Assembly (NCBI GenBank): GCA_016196035.1
Contig: JACPYM010000066.1
Location: 122,259 to 186,258 of the forward strand
DNA length: 64,000 bases
Direction of reading: 5' to 3'
From: Acidobacteriota bacterium
GTDB lineage: Bacteria > Acidobacteriota > Blastocatellia > RBC074
The translations under genes were made by a program, and so were the position numbers. The notes below the pieces were generated by a model. The model was not told where the DNA came from, ran no database searches, and saw only the letters and a program-made list of their open reading frames with translations. This document shows, piece by piece, positions 16,733-27,088 of the stretch. Position 1 is the stretch's first letter. Each line of letters begins with the position of its first letter.

Positions 16733-18304
16733 TTACTGCCCGCCGCTTGCCGCTTCGACCTTGGCGGCCCCGTTGATGAAGGCCGTCACGTCTTTGTGCA
16801 GCTTCTCGCGCGATTTCTTTTCGATGTACATCATGTGTCCGGCTTCGTAATAGGCGAAGCTGGCGTTTTTTCGAATCGCCGGCTCGAGGCTCATGTGCGA
16901 CACCGTATGCTCGATGCCGTTATAGGGCGTGGCCACGTCGTAATAGCCGCAGAGCACCAGCAACTTCAGATGACCCTGCTGCGTCATCGCCGAGCGCAAG
17001 GCTTCGGCGGGGCCGCCGGGCTGCCCCTGATCCCACGGCTGCACGCGCGCGCTGAGCGTGTAATACATATCAGTACTCCACTTCAACTCGCGGCGCACAT
17101 AGTCCTGGAACATCGCTACGTAAGAGCCATCGTAAGAGGCCAGACTCGGATCGTATTCGTCACGCTCGCCCGCCGCGTCGGCATCCATCCCGGTAAAGCG
17201 CGCGTCAATGCGGCCCACGGTCAGACGCTTGTCGCGCAGCAATTCCTTGAACCAGCGGAACGGGCTAATGCGCAGGTTGGTTTGCTCAAGGTATTTCGGC
17301 GCCAGGCCGGTGAAACGCGCCAGATTCTTGACGACCTTTTGATACTCCGCCGCAGGCAGTTCGTCACCTTTTTCGAGCGCGGCGGCATATTCGCCGTGCG
17401 CGAATTGGCGGGCTTGCTGCGCGATTTCAGCGGCGGTGAGTTTTTGCAGGTCGGGCGGCAACAGCTTGTGATACCACGCCGAGGAAATCAGCGTCGGCAG
17501 GAAAAAGATCGTCCGGTCATCCGCGCCCCAATTGCCGAACCCGACCGCCGAGAGCAGCACCACACCGTTCAAATAGATTTGATGACGGCGCTGCAAGGTA
17601 TACGAAAGTTGCGCGGAGCGCGTCGTGCCATAGCTTTCGCCGATCAGGAATTTCGGTGATGCCCAGCGTTCGTTGCGTGTCAGGTACTGATAAATGAAAT
17701 CGGCGAAGAAGGTGGCATCTTGCTCTACGCCATAAAATTGCGCTGTGTTTTCGCCCGGCGCGGGGCGGCTGTAGCCAGTCGAGATCGCGTCAATAAACAC
17801 CATATCCGTGGCATCGAGGAATGAATCCCCGTTTTCGACAATCAAGTACGGCGCGGGCATGCCAAAGCCATCATCGGTCAGCGCAATGCGTTTCGGTCCC
17901 AGGCCCATGTGCGTATACGAAGAGGCCGACCCCGGCCCGCCATTGTAAACGAACGACAAAGGCCGTCGCGTTTTATCCGTCACTTCATCTTTGGTGTAGG
18001 CCACAAAAAAGAAGGTTGCCTTGGGCGTGCCATCATCGGCTTTGATGATGTAGGTCGCGGCGGTCGCCGTGTAATTGAGTTGCTGCCCGCCGATACGCGC
18101 GCTGCCGTGTGTGATCGAAGTTTTCTCTTCCAGCGGTGGCGCAGGGCGCGCTTGTGCCGGTTGACCTGGCGCGGTGGGTGGAGAGGTTGGCGGCTGTTGC
18201 TCAGCGCCACGGCCCCGCCCGCCACGTTGGGCGGGGTCCACTTGCGCTTGGGCCAGACAGACGGTCAACAGCAGGGTGATTGTTACCGCAACAGCACGAT
18301 TCAT
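16733..18304 (-). CDS. S10-family serine carboxypeptidase-like protein
   Basis: A 523-residue protein with a signal peptide (cut near AQAQ) and a Pro/Gln/Gly-rich linker to about residue 60. The alpha/beta-hydrolase core carries S10 landmarks: the oxyanion-hole NGGPGSASS, the nucleophile GESYGTTR (Ser224), the acid in CGYYDVATPY and the His in YEAGHMMY. Family members release C-terminal residues. Together with the S46 enzyme encoded next, it suggests extracellular peptide breakdown from both ends. The genes are separated by 190 bp and may have separate promoters. Confidence 0.88.
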   Translation of the reverse strand: MNRAVAVTITLLLTVCLAQAQVDPAQRGGRGRGAEQQPPTSPPTAPGQPAQARPAPPLEEKTSITHGSARIGGQQLNYTATAATYIIKADDGTPKATFFFVAYTKDEVTDKTRRPLSFVYNGGPGSASSYTHMGLGPKRIALTDDGFGMPAPYLIVENGDSFLDATDMVFIDAISTGYSRPAPGENTAQFYGVEQDATFFADFIYQYLTRNERWASPKFLIGESYGTTRSAQLSYTLQRRHQIYLNGVVLLSAVGFGNWGADDRTIFFLPTLISSAWYHKLLPPDLQKLTAAEIAQQARQFAHGEYAAALEKGDELPAAEYQKVVKNLARFTGLAPKYLEQTNLRISPFRWFKELLRDKRLTVGRIDARFTGMDADAAGERDEYDPSLASYDGSYVAMFQDYVRRELKWSTDMYYTLSARVQPWDQGQPGGPAEALRSAMTQQGHLKLLVLCGYYDVATPYNGIEHTVSHMSLEPAIRKNASFAYYEAGHMMYIEKKSREKLHKDVTAFINGAAKVEAASGGQ

Positions 18305-18613
18305 ATTGGGTTCTCCTTTGAAGGGAATAAGGTTGAACTCCTGCGAGTCGTCGGCGCACGGTGGGCGTACAGTTTACGATTGGGCAAACCATGCGAAGGT
18401 GGCACTGCTCTTGACTCGTAATGCTGGCTCAACCGTGGCGAGCCGCGATGCTAGCACAACCGCATAGAGCAGCCTAGCTTCAGCGTGAGAAGCTAGGTTG
18501 TCGGAAAAACACATTGCGTGTATTGCTAAAACAGCGCGGCCCGCAGCGCTTTGAACTCAGAAGAGTAAAGCCATCTGCGGGCCGGTAAGAAACGGTTGGG
18601 TATGGAGCTAAGG
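18305..18613. other. Intergenic region with a short hairpin
   Basis: 309 bp between two minus-strand genes. A 9 bp stem with a 7 nt loop (18473-18481 with 18489-18497) lies downstream of the anti-sigma-like gene but lacks a U-run. Nothing else is recognised. Confidence 0.4.
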
Positions 18614-19612
18614 CTATTCGCGATTGATGCTCATGAAGTATTCCTCCACGGGCTTTATCTCCATCTTAGCGGTGATACCAGAGACGATGACGATATACCT
18701 GCCTACAGGGAGCTTCGCGGCGGGTAAATCTACACCAAGACTTTTATCAGATTTGATGACCTGCGGAGTGAGGTTTTGCCGACGCAATATCTCAATGCCG
18801 TTGAGCGTCCTCAGCACAACATTGAAACGAATAAATTGCGTTGGCGCCGGGTCACCTAATTGTAGGTGTAAATGTACGGTCGCGGCTTCGGCAGGTAAGG
18901 CAACCGGTTGCGCATTATTCGCAGCGCGCAAGTGCGCCGGTCGCAGCGTAGCCACAACGGTGCTAACAACGGCTTTAGTTGTGCCTCCGCTTAAAAGGGC
19001 CGGCGGATCATCTAACGAGGCTTGTAATTGATCGGCGACCTCGGCCAATGGATTCCGCTGTTTATTTGCCTCAGGCCGTTGTTTATCCGTTTTAGGGTGT
19101 AACTTAGACGGAAGTTTTTGCGTGGTCGCTTGTCGCGCCTCTTCTTGGGCGACTTGGGAGCGATAGGCTGAGACTTGATTGCTCAACATCCACACACCAA
19201 AGGACAGCACTGCCAGCGACGTGAGTGTCCAAAGAAAACCCAGTCTGGGCAGGAGAAAATCGTTGGCCCGGCGTGCGGAGAGAGCCAATAGCCCCGGTTT
19301 GACCGGTTTACTTGCCGTAGTGGTTTGTGTCGTTCCCTGATCCGCAATAAAGGTTAGTAATTTTCGCGTGGATTCGTATTTGCGGCGCCGGCGAGGCGTG
19401 GTCAGGAAATGATGTTCGAATTGCCGACGTTCAGCGGGCGCCAAAACATCATTCAGGTAATCGCAAATAACCTCTTCTTCCAACGCCAGCATTTCTTCAT
19501 AAAAATGCGGCTCGCGGAAATAGCGAGTCTCAATTTGGCTTTGTTCTAACTCGGAGGCCGTCCCGAGCAGATAGCCAATGATAGCCTGATCTTCTCGCGC
19601 TCTCGTTTTCAC
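18614..19612 (-). CDS. Single-pass membrane anti-sigma-like protein
   Basis: A 332-residue protein. The N-terminal 90 residues (IIGYLLGTASELEQSQIE, then EEMLALEEEVICDYLNDVL, then ERRQFEHHFLTTPRRRRK) match the cytoplasmic helical domain seen beside ECF sigma genes in Acidobacteria. One TM lies near residues 128-147, followed by a Lys/Gln-rich linker and a C-terminal beta domain of about 120 residues. No HxxxCxxC zinc motif is present. It starts 259 bp downstream of an ECF sigma gene on the same strand, so it is probably that factor's membrane-tethered partner. The assignment rests on position and N-terminal pattern. Confidence 0.6.
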   Translation of the reverse strand: MKTRAREDQAIIGYLLGTASELEQSQIETRYFREPHFYEEMLALEEEVICDYLNDVLAPAERRQFEHHFLTTPRRRRKYESTRKLLTFIADQGTTQTTTASKPVKPGLLALSARRANDFLLPRLGFLWTLTSLAVLSFGVWMLSNQVSAYRSQVAQEEARQATTQKLPSKLHPKTDKQRPEANKQRNPLAEVADQLQASLDDPPALLSGGTTKAVVSTVVATLRPAHLRAANNAQPVALPAEAATVHLHLQLGDPAPTQFIRFNVVLRTLNGIEILRRQNLTPQVIKSDKSLGVDLPAAKLPVGRYIVIVSGITAKMEIKPVEEYFMSINRE

Positions 19613-19871
19613 GTGTTCACCTGCTCTAATTTCCCACGAAGGGTTATCGTTCGATTTGCCTACTGATTATGTGCTTGCGGATAGGTTTTCGTGGAGCTGT
19701 TGTCTCTCTGGGGGTAGTGAATTCTTCCGCACTGTAAAGTGCAGTCCGGCTTGAATCATTACATCTAGTTATAGCCACATCTCCGCAGCCAAAGCGCTGC
19801 CTGCACAAGCGAAAAACAAGCTTTACCAGCAAGGAGAAAGCACCTCGAACAGATTAGCGGCGGACTCCCGG

Positions 19872-20507
19872 TCAACTCTTTTTGCCTTCTTGCAGCTTCT
19901 TTTCATTGAGCCGTTTATTGATGCAGTCTTCGAGTGTCGCGCGTAACCGGTACACGCGCACGCGCAGGACATTGAGCGAAACGCCAAGCTTATTGGCCAG
20001 TGCAATCCGGTTATCAATCTTGGCTCGTTTTTCGGTTTGATAATACTGAATGACAAGTTCCTGGTTTTCCGGCGAAAGCTGTTTCAAACAATATTCAAAA
20101 CACTCATACAGTTGTTCGCGACTACGGCGCTCGTCCAAGTCCTCTTCGACGGCCGCCAACTGTTCAAATTCTGGCGGGTCATCCTCTTGTTTACTTTGTT
20201 TGGGCAAAATCTCCAGTGCTAAACGTCGCGCCACGCCGTAACAATAATCCGGTAAGTTCCGGATGATCTCGCCTTCTTCCATGCGCCGGGCGACACGATT
20301 GAAAGTTTCGTCCGCCAAATCTTCGGCAAAGGCGCAACCGCGCCAATCAAAAAACGTCACGAGCACGCGGCGTAAATGTTCGTATTCATAGCCAGCCTGA
20401 TCGCGGTCTTCATGCAATCCCTCCAACAATCTGTTGAAAGAGTCCGCACTCAAAGCCCAACCCTTTTCCCGGCGAGATGGTTCACTCACTCGTTGGTTCT
20501 TCCTCAT
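19872..20507 (-). CDS. ECF-type RNA polymerase sigma factor (acidobacterial type)
   Basis: A 211-residue protein; I take the ATG at 20507 (MRKNQRVSEPS), since the frame upstream looks non-coding. The ribosome site is weak (GCAGGCT). Region 2 is unusual, with WALSADSFNRLLEGLHEDRD and YEYEHLRRVLVTFFDWRG before DLADETFNRVARRMEEGE. Region 4 is CLKQLSPENQELVIQYYQ with the helix-turn-helix RIALANKLGVSLNVLRVRVY. This form is common in Acidobacteria. The likely target is its own operon with the membrane protein downstream. A perfect 11 bp hairpin lies about 85 bp upstream of the start. Confidence 0.8.
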   Translation of the reverse strand: MRKNQRVSEPSRREKGWALSADSFNRLLEGLHEDRDQAGYEYEHLRRVLVTFFDWRGCAFAEDLADETFNRVARRMEEGEIIRNLPDYCYGVARRLALEILPKQSKQEDDPPEFEQLAAVEEDLDERRSREQLYECFEYCLKQLSPENQELVIQYYQTEKRAKIDNRIALANKLGVSLNVLRVRVYRLRATLEDCINKRLNEKKLQEGKKS

Positions 20508-21340
20508 AGCCTGCTTCGCACCTAAGCATTTTTGAGCGGGGCGCGCGCTTCGCAACGCGTCGCCCACAGCTAGACAGCTTCTTAAAGCGGGTGAATGATT
20601 GCCGGGAAGCAATCATTCATAGCACCAGTTTTGAGAGAGGGCTTATCAAGCGCAGTATTGCTGAGACAATGACCGCTCTCTCGCACTTTCCAGGCACCGT
20701 TCTGGATTTAGAAACGATGCCGCCTGCACCAAACTTTCCCGCCATCAGATTTACCCAGGAGTTTCTTCAACGACTGTGGTTAGAAAAATCGGGTTTCAGA
20801 TGGCCTATTTGGTTCATTAGTTGGCTATGTCATCGGCACAGCCAACTCCTCAAATCGTTTTGTTTGCTGGCGCACAGGCTCGCCGGAATGTTTTGTATCG
20901 GCCGGTTTTGTAGCACCTGAGTGTCATTGCAGAACAGATAAGGACCGATAAATTGCAGCTTTGAAATGCTACAAAAACATGCATCGGGTTTTCTTGTGCG
21001 TTGAGCTTTCGTCCAATGAGATAGGATGCGAGCTTGCCACGAAAGTAGGGATCGTTTGGACGGGAATGCGGTTAAGTTGCTTTACAGTACCGGCAAACGT
21101 CCTACGCAATGCTGCGTAGCCCAAGAACGAATTGCCTCTTTTCGCCTTTGATTATTTTATAGCGACCGAAGCGTTTTAGGATTCGGAGGTGCTTCGGCTG
21201 TTGGGGACGGGCCGCAGTATAGACAAAGCGGTTGCTTAAATAAAGCCAAAATTTGAGCTATCGCAAACAAAATCAAGAATGCTGATGGTCACCCTGCCAA
21301 GAGGCGTTTACTTCGACACCTTAGGCCTTTTGATCTGGCT
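20508..21340. other. Intergenic region with an 11 bp hairpin, no supported gene
   Basis: About 830 bp. A perfect hairpin (TGAATGATTGC at 20592-20602, loop CGGGAA, complement at 20609-20619) lies upstream of the sigma gene and could be a regulatory site. Weaker stems occur near 20819-20850 (AGTTGGCT type) and 21100-21120 (CTACGCA). A 109-codon open frame at 20591-20920 on the plus strand overlaps the hairpin and lacks a ribosome site; I do not call it. AT content is locally higher than elsewhere. Confidence 0.45.
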
Positions 21341-22135
21341 TTATAGTGGTAGCTTGGCTAAGCCGTGCCGGTAGGCGTAAATTGCCAGTTCAAACCGATC
21401 TCCGACATCCAGCTTGGAAAAGATGGAGGAAAGATGATGGCGAACAGTAATGACGCTGATGGAAAGCCGGTCGGCAATTTGCTGGTTGCGTAAGCCTTCA
21501 CCGATTAAACCAATCACTTCACGTTCGCGCTCGGTCAATTGCGCAATCCGGGCCGCTTCGTCTGGTGTGGGAGGTTCAATTTGATGACTCCACATTTCCA
21601 CCACTTCACGCTGCGGCGGACTGAGCCGCATTGGCGAAACCGCATGAGTCGCCATTGCCAGCACTTCCATCGGTTGGCCGGTTCGCACGCGCCAAAGATC
21701 GTTCAACACACGCGCCATCAAAGCCCCATCCAGCCAGACTTCGCCCACATTAACCTTGCGGATGGCTTTAACCAATATATCTGCTGCCTCCATTTTGCGC
21801 ACGATTCCTACCGCCCCACGGCCTACTGCTTGATGATGGATATCCAAATCGTAAACGCCGGTCAAAATCAAGACGCGGGCATGCGGGGCAACGGCGAGCA
21901 ACTCTGGCAAGCAGTCCAACCCATGTGTCGCGCCCAAATCCAGATCAAGCAAAATAATGTCGGGCTGTTCGCGGGCCGCCAAGGCGACAGCATCCTGGCA
22001 GGTCGCTGCTTCTCCGGCGACGGTCAATCCCGCCTGGTTCTCCAAAAGCAGACGTAAGCCTTCACGGACGATCACTTGATCATCCACTAACAGTAGTCGA
22101 ATCGCGGGTACAGTAGTCGTGGCTAGCATGTTCAT
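21341..22135 (-). CDS. NarL/FixJ-type response regulator
   Basis: A 264-residue two-component regulator. The receiver domain (about residues 10-130) has Asp18-Asp19, the likely phospho-acceptor Asp64 in ILLDLDL, Thr in LILTG and Lys in VRKME. After a linker of about 70 residues, a LuxR-type helix-turn-helix runs from LTEREREVIGLIGEG through RLSISVITVRHHL to the end. It is divergent from two hybrid histidine kinase genes 0.8 kb away and may be their output regulator, although both kinases also carry their own receiver domains. The linker is longer than usual for NarL proteins. Confidence 0.88.
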   Translation of the reverse strand: MNMLATTTVPAIRLLLVDDQVIVREGLRLLLENQAGLTVAGEAATCQDAVALAAREQPDIILLDLDLGATHGLDCLPELLAVAPHARVLILTGVYDLDIHHQAVGRGAVGIVRKMEAADILVKAIRKVNVGEVWLDGALMARVLNDLWRVRTGQPMEVLAMATHAVSPMRLSPPQREVVEMWSHQIEPPTPDEAARIAQLTEREREVIGLIGEGLRNQQIADRLSISVITVRHHLSSIFSKLDVGDRFELAIYAYRHGLAKLPL

Positions 22136-22925
22136 GAATCCGGTTGATGGCGAAATGCGCGGGTTTATGCTGCGGCACTTGCAACACGCGGCAGCTCACG
22201 CCAATGGGGGCAATCCTCAACCTGCTCGACTAGCAAGACAGGCACAAATTCAAATTGAAAATAACGGAGTAAATGAAGGGGGAATACAAAGGAAGCTGAG
22301 CGTCAGTGAGACCTGTTCACAATCACACCAGGAAACCGGGTTCGGTAGACCGTTTACAAACTATCTCCCGCATAACCATACTGCGCAAGTTGCATGAAAA
22401 TGTATGTGAATTCTGGTTTGGAAACTCTGTCGCTCTTGAATGTCTTTTATGGACGGCGACAGATATAGCTGCTAAATGCCTGATCGTCAAGGCGGCACGA
22501 AAGGTAACCCGCGCCCTGTGATTGAATTGACAAAATTTCGGCATGCGCAGACATCCACCATCCAGCAGGACAGTCAGGGCGGTTGAGTATTAAAGTCGGA
22601 AAAAGATTTACTAAATTCTGGCTAAAGGATAATTCTCCTTAGTTAAGAACGATTGTCGCTTGCACCAAAAAAAGAGTGCGCTTACAATCCGCGCCCAGGC
22701 AGATCAGTGCTCATAGTTCCACAGTCCCAAAATCCAGCAGCACATTTGTCAAGATAGCTTTTGTTCCGGTCTTGGCCGTTTCGTACTGGGCGGCCATGGT
22801 GGGGTGTGTCTGGGAAAGTACACCCAGGTTTGGATCAGTGCGGACTGGTTGAGGAACTATGCGTCACTGCCTCTCCTCACAACCAGACGGCCACTTGATT
22901 CACGGGAAGCGCAACAAGGTAGAGA
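22136..22925. other. Divergent intergenic region, about 790 bp
   Basis: It separates the response regulator (minus) from the first hybrid kinase (plus), so it must hold both promoters. I see no convincing -35/-10 pair with correct spacing and no gene. The stretch 22840-22885 contains an imperfect stem (CTGGTTG/CAACCAG). Confidence 0.4.
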
Positions 22926-25900
22926 ATGAACGGCAAACAAGCGAAGGCCCTCCTCATCGAAGACGATCCGCTTTATGCTCAAGCGATTCGCGGGCTATTT
23001 ATGGCAAAGGGCGTCGCCTTTGAGTTGGAATGGGCCAGTAGTCTGGCTGCTGGACTGGCGCGTTTAGCGCAAAATGACATTGATATTGTCCTCCTCGACC
23101 TGGCCCTGCCTGATAGCGAAGGTTTAGAGACCTTCAACCGCATTCATCGTTCCGTCCCCGAACTGCCCGTCATCGTTTTAACCGCCACCAACAACGACGA
23201 TATTGCTATCCAGGCTATGCAGGCGGGCGCGCAGGACTATCTGGTCAAGGGCGAAATCAACCGGCATTTGTTGCAGCGGGCGATGCGCTATGCCATCGAA
23301 CGCCAGCGCAGCGAATCAGCGTTGCGCGAAAGTCAGCGCCTAATTCAAGAGATCGCTGACGTGACGCCCGAGATCATCGCCATTTATGATCTTGAAGAAC
23401 AGCGTAGCGTTTACGTCAACCGCCAGCTTTCAAACATTCTCGGTTACAGCACTGGCCAATTAACACAACTGACACCCAAAGACTGGGTCGCACCAGATGA
23501 CTACCCGCGCCTGAATGAGTTGTTTCAGCGCATCCGGAATTGTGCCGACGGCGAGATTCTGGAGATCGAATATCGCGCCAAACACGCCACCAGCAGTTGG
23601 CGCTGGTTGCACAGCGAGCTAACTGTCTTTGCCCGCCGTGAAGACGGTGAAGTGCGCCAGATTCTGATCTCTTCACACGATGTGACCGAACGGCGGCGGG
23701 CCGAAGAGGCTTTGCGGCAAAGTGAAGAGCGTTACCGCGATTTGGTGGAAAACAGCGGCTTATTGATCGGCACGCATGATGTCGAAGGCCGCTTTTTGAG
23801 CTTGAATCGCGCGACCTGGGAATTTTTTGGTGTGGATGAGGCGCGTGATTTACTGGGCCGGCGCATCAGCGATCAGGTGGCCTCGGAAGTGCGCGGCAAG
23901 TTCGAACAGTATCTGCAACGCATCGTTCAGGAGGGACGCGCGCAAGGCTTGATGCGCGTCAGGCTGCCGGGCGGCGGCGAACGCTTGCTGGAATTCGATA
24001 ACTCGTTGCGGAAGGATGTGCCGGGCCAACCGGGTGTGATTCGGTATATCGCGCGCGATGTGACCGAGCGCCGTCAGGCCGAACGCAAAATCCGCGAGAG
24101 CGAAGAGCGCTTCCGCCTCATCGCCGAAAAATCCACCGACATGATCGGGCGTTATTCGGCGACTGGCGAAGTGCTCTATCTCTCGCCTGCCGTCGCGCGC
24201 ATCCTCGGCTATGAGCCTGAAGATTGCGTGGGCCGTTCGATCTACGAATTCTTTCACGTCGAAGACGTCGAGGAAGTGCGGCGCGCGCATACCACGCTGC
24301 TCAACAGTCCGCTGACACAGAATGTAACCTATCGCTGCCGCCACAAAGACGGTCATTATGTTTGGTGTGAAAGCAATGCGCGGCTGGTGCGCCAACCCAG
24401 TGGCGCACAGGAAATCCTCGCCATCACGCGCGATGTTTCCGAACGGCGCGAGGCCGATGACGCGCTGCGCGAGAGCGAAGAGCGTTATCGCGATTTGTTC
24501 GAGAACGCCAACGACATTGTTTTTACCACCGACCTGCAAGGCAATCTGACTTCCTTCAACAAGGCTGGCGAATTGGTGACCGGCTTCACGCGCGAAGAAG
24601 TTTTGGAAAAAGGCGCGTTCGCCTCGTTCACGCCGGAGTTTCGCAAGATCGTGCGCGAGATGCTGGAAAAGAAACTGACCGGCAAATCCAAGACGCAATA
24701 TGAATTGGAATTGACGGCCAAAGAAGGCCACCAACTGATCCTCGAAATCAGCGTGCGGCTCATCACCAAGAACGGCAAGCCCAGCGGTGTTCAGGGCATT
24801 GCGCGCGACATCACCGAACGCAAACGCGCCGACGCCGAGCGCGCCAAGTTGATGAAAGACCTCGAATCCGAACGCACGCTGTTACAAGCCGTGTTGCGGC
24901 AGATGCCTGCGGGCGTGCTGATCGTCGAAGCGCCTTCCGGCAAAGTCATTCTGGTCAATGAACAAGCCGCTCAGCTCATGCGGCGTTCGATGCAGGAATT
25001 GCGCGACGGCGTCAAATTCGAATTCTTCCATCTGGCCGGCAAGCGCTATCAACCGCACGAATGGCCATTGACGCGCGCGATTGACGCGGGCGAAGTCGTG
25101 ACAAGTGAAGTCCTGCAAACCCGCCGCAGCGATGGCGCGGTCATCACCCTGCAAATCGAGGCCGCGCCCGTCCGCAATAAACGCGGGCGCATCGTGGCGG
25201 GCGTGATGGCCTTTAACGACATTACCGAGCGCCGTTTTGCCGAAGAGCAGATACGCGAACAGGCCGCGTTGCTCAACTGCGCCCAGGACGCCATCGCCGT
25301 GCAGGATTTAGAGGGCCGCGTGCTGTTCTGGAATCGCGGCGCCGAGCGGCTTTACGGCTGGTCATCGGCAGAGGTGTTGAATCAGCGTCTCGATGAACTG
25401 ATCTATGCCAACGCGGAGTCGCAGCGCTTTCCTGAAACTCTGCGGCACCTGCAAGAGAAAGACGAATACAAAGTCGAACAGCGCCAACGCACCAAAGACC
25501 AGCGCGAGATTATTGTCGAGAGCCGCTACACCCTGGTGCGCGACGAAATCAGCCGCCCCAAATCCGTGCTCGTCATCAACACCGACATCACCAGCCGCCA
25601 GCAGTTGGAAACGCAGGTCTTGCGCATGCAGCGCATGGAAAGCATCGGCTCGCTTGCCTCAGGCATCGCGCACGATTTGAACAACGCACTCGCGCCGATC
25701 CTGATGGCGCTGCACACACTGCAACAACGCTTCACCGATCAAAACAGCCAGCACTGGCTTAGTCTGATTCGCAAGAGCGCCGAACGCAGCCGCGATCTGG
25801 TGGATCAGGTGCTGACCTTTGCGCGCGGGGCCAGCGGCGAACGCTTGCCGCTGGACCTCGACGAGTTGCTGCTCGATCTGGCGGGCATCTTGAAAGAAAC

Positions 25901-26723
25901 GCTGCCCAAGAATGTCAAGTTGGAAGCCAACGTGCCCGACAATCTGTGGCCGCTGACCGGCGATAAAACGCAAATTCATCAAGTGCTGATGAATCTCTGC
26001 ATCAACGCGCGCGACGCCATGCCGGCAGGCGGCTTGCTGACGGTTAAGGCCGAAAATGTCCAACTCAAACAGGAAGACGTTTGGACTTACGAAGGCGTCA
26101 AACCCGGCCCCTTTGTGCGTGTGACTGTCACCGACACCGGCACGGGCATGTCGCCCGAAGTAATTGATCGCATCTTCGAGCCTTTCTATACCACCAAAGA
26201 GCCAGGCAAAGGTTCTGGCCTTGGGCTTTCGACCGCCTCCGGCATCGTGCGCGGCCACGGCGGCTATATCGAAGTGAAAAGCGAGATCGGCAAAGGCTCA
26301 CGGTTCATCGTCTGCCTGCCCGCCGATGTCGAGGCCGATCAGCAACCGGAAGAACCGGCGGCCTTGATTCTGGCCGTAGACGACGAGCCAACCTTATTGG
26401 AAGTCACCACGGCGACGCTTGAAACCGCTGGCTATCGTGTGCAGGGGGCCAGCGACGGACACGCGGCTCTCGCGGCCTATCGCCAACGTCCGAAAGAATT
26501 CAAAATCGTCTTGATGGACATGGCCATGCCAGGCTTGGACGGCATGACGGCCAGCCAGGCGATGCAGGACATTAATCCGGACGTAAAAATCATCGCCACC
26601 AGCGGCTTGCGCTCGCAACAAAACATCGAAGACGCCAAGCGCGTGGGCGTCAAGGCTGTTTTGTGGAAGCCCTATACTGCTGACGAATTGCTGGATAAAA
26701 TCGCTGAAGTGATTCGGCAATAA
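22926..26723 (+). CDS. Hybrid sensor histidine kinase (REC-PASx6-HisKA-HATPase-REC)
   Basis: A 1265-residue soluble kinase. The order is: receiver (residues 5-120, Asp58 in LLDLALPD); about six PAS/PAC units whose PAC ends (D-[IV]-[ST]-[ES]-R-[RK]) lie near residues 252, 378, 502, 628, 764 and 887; HisKA with His916 in GIAHDLNN; HATPase_c with DTGTGM and GSGLGLSTASGIV; and a C-terminal receiver with Asp1198 in LMDMAMPG. No TM segment is present, so it senses cytoplasmic signals or receives phosphate through its N-terminal receiver. The C-terminal half is closely paralogous to the next gene. No clear ribosome site precedes the ATG; AAGGTAGAG is the nearest purine stretch. Confidence 0.9.
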   Translation: MNGKQAKALLIEDDPLYAQAIRGLFMAKGVAFELEWASSLAAGLARLAQNDIDIVLLDLALPDSEGLETFNRIHRSVPELPVIVLTATNNDDIAIQAMQAGAQDYLVKGEINRHLLQRAMRYAIERQRSESALRESQRLIQEIADVTPEIIAIYDLEEQRSVYVNRQLSNILGYSTGQLTQLTPKDWVAPDDYPRLNELFQRIRNCADGEILEIEYRAKHATSSWRWLHSELTVFARREDGEVRQILISSHDVTERRRAEEALRQSEERYRDLVENSGLLIGTHDVEGRFLSLNRATWEFFGVDEARDLLGRRISDQVASEVRGKFEQYLQRIVQEGRAQGLMRVRLPGGGERLLEFDNSLRKDVPGQPGVIRYIARDVTERRQAERKIRESEERFRLIAEKSTDMIGRYSATGEVLYLSPAVARILGYEPEDCVGRSIYEFFHVEDVEEVRRAHTTLLNSPLTQNVTYRCRHKDGHYVWCESNARLVRQPSGAQEILAITRDVSERREADDALRESEERYRDLFENANDIVFTTDLQGNLTSFNKAGELVTGFTREEVLEKGAFASFTPEFRKIVREMLEKKLTGKSKTQYELELTAKEGHQLILEISVRLITKNGKPSGVQGIARDITERKRADAERAKLMKDLESERTLLQAVLRQMPAGVLIVEAPSGKVILVNEQAAQLMRRSMQELRDGVKFEFFHLAGKRYQPHEWPLTRAIDAGEVVTSEVLQTRRSDGAVITLQIEAAPVRNKRGRIVAGVMAFNDITERRFAEEQIREQAALLNCAQDAIAVQDLEGRVLFWNRGAERLYGWSSAEVLNQRLDELIYANAESQRFPETLRHLQEKDEYKVEQRQRTKDQREIIVESRYTLVRDEISRPKSVLVINTDITSRQQLETQVLRMQRMESIGSLASGIAHDLNNALAPILMALHTLQQRFTDQNSQHWLSLIRKSAERSRDLVDQVLTFARGASGERLPLDLDELLLDLAGILKETLPKNVKLEANVPDNLWPLTGDKTQIHQVLMNLCINARDAMPAGGLLTVKAENVQLKQEDVWTYEGVKPGPFVRVTVTDTGTGMSPEVIDRIFEPFYTTKEPGKGSGLGLSTASGIVRGHGGYIEVKSEIGKGSRFIVCLPADVEADQQPEEPAALILAVDDEPTLLEVTTATLETAGYRVQGASDGHAALAAYRQRPKEFKIVLMDMAMPGLDGMTASQAMQDINPDVKIIATSGLRSQQNIEDAKRVGVKAVLWKPYTADELLDKIAEVIRQ

Positions 26724-27088
26724 ACGCCGCCCTGCCCCAGCAAGCCGCAGAAACTGCTTGCGCGGCATGGGCGAACTCCCTACAATCGCGCGCATCCCTA
26801 AATTGATCTGACTGGCATCCTCGCTTAACTGGTCTCACTGGTCATCGGGTACGTTGGCGGCGCGAAGTCGCCTTTGAGCTTCCGGCACATTCGATACAAG
26901 GCTCTTGCTCGCCCGGGCCGGAGCGCCCCACACAAATTTCGTTACCCTCGTTTGCAATTGTTTGTTTGCTGGGCTTTGCTCGGCGCAAGTTCTTTTTACT
27001 GGTTTGCGTCAACTGCCGCGCCTCCGGTTGAGGCTTGGCTGGGTTCGCCAAATTCAAATGTGGTGCCGTTTCCAGGATAGGTGTGAAG
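26724..27088. other. Spacer between the paired hybrid kinases
   Basis: 365 bp with no supported gene, inverted repeat or terminator hairpin. The plus-strand frame from 27035 runs into the second kinase, but the first 18 codons lack coding character. Confidence 0.4.

Noticed and set aside
20591..20920. A 109-codon plus-strand frame
   Set aside because: It starts inside a hairpin, has no ribosome site and no recognisable pattern.
22501..22560. TTGACA at 22527-22532 as a promoter for the hybrid kinase
   Set aside because: No acceptable -10 hexamer lies 16-18 bp downstream and the kinase start is 400 bp away.
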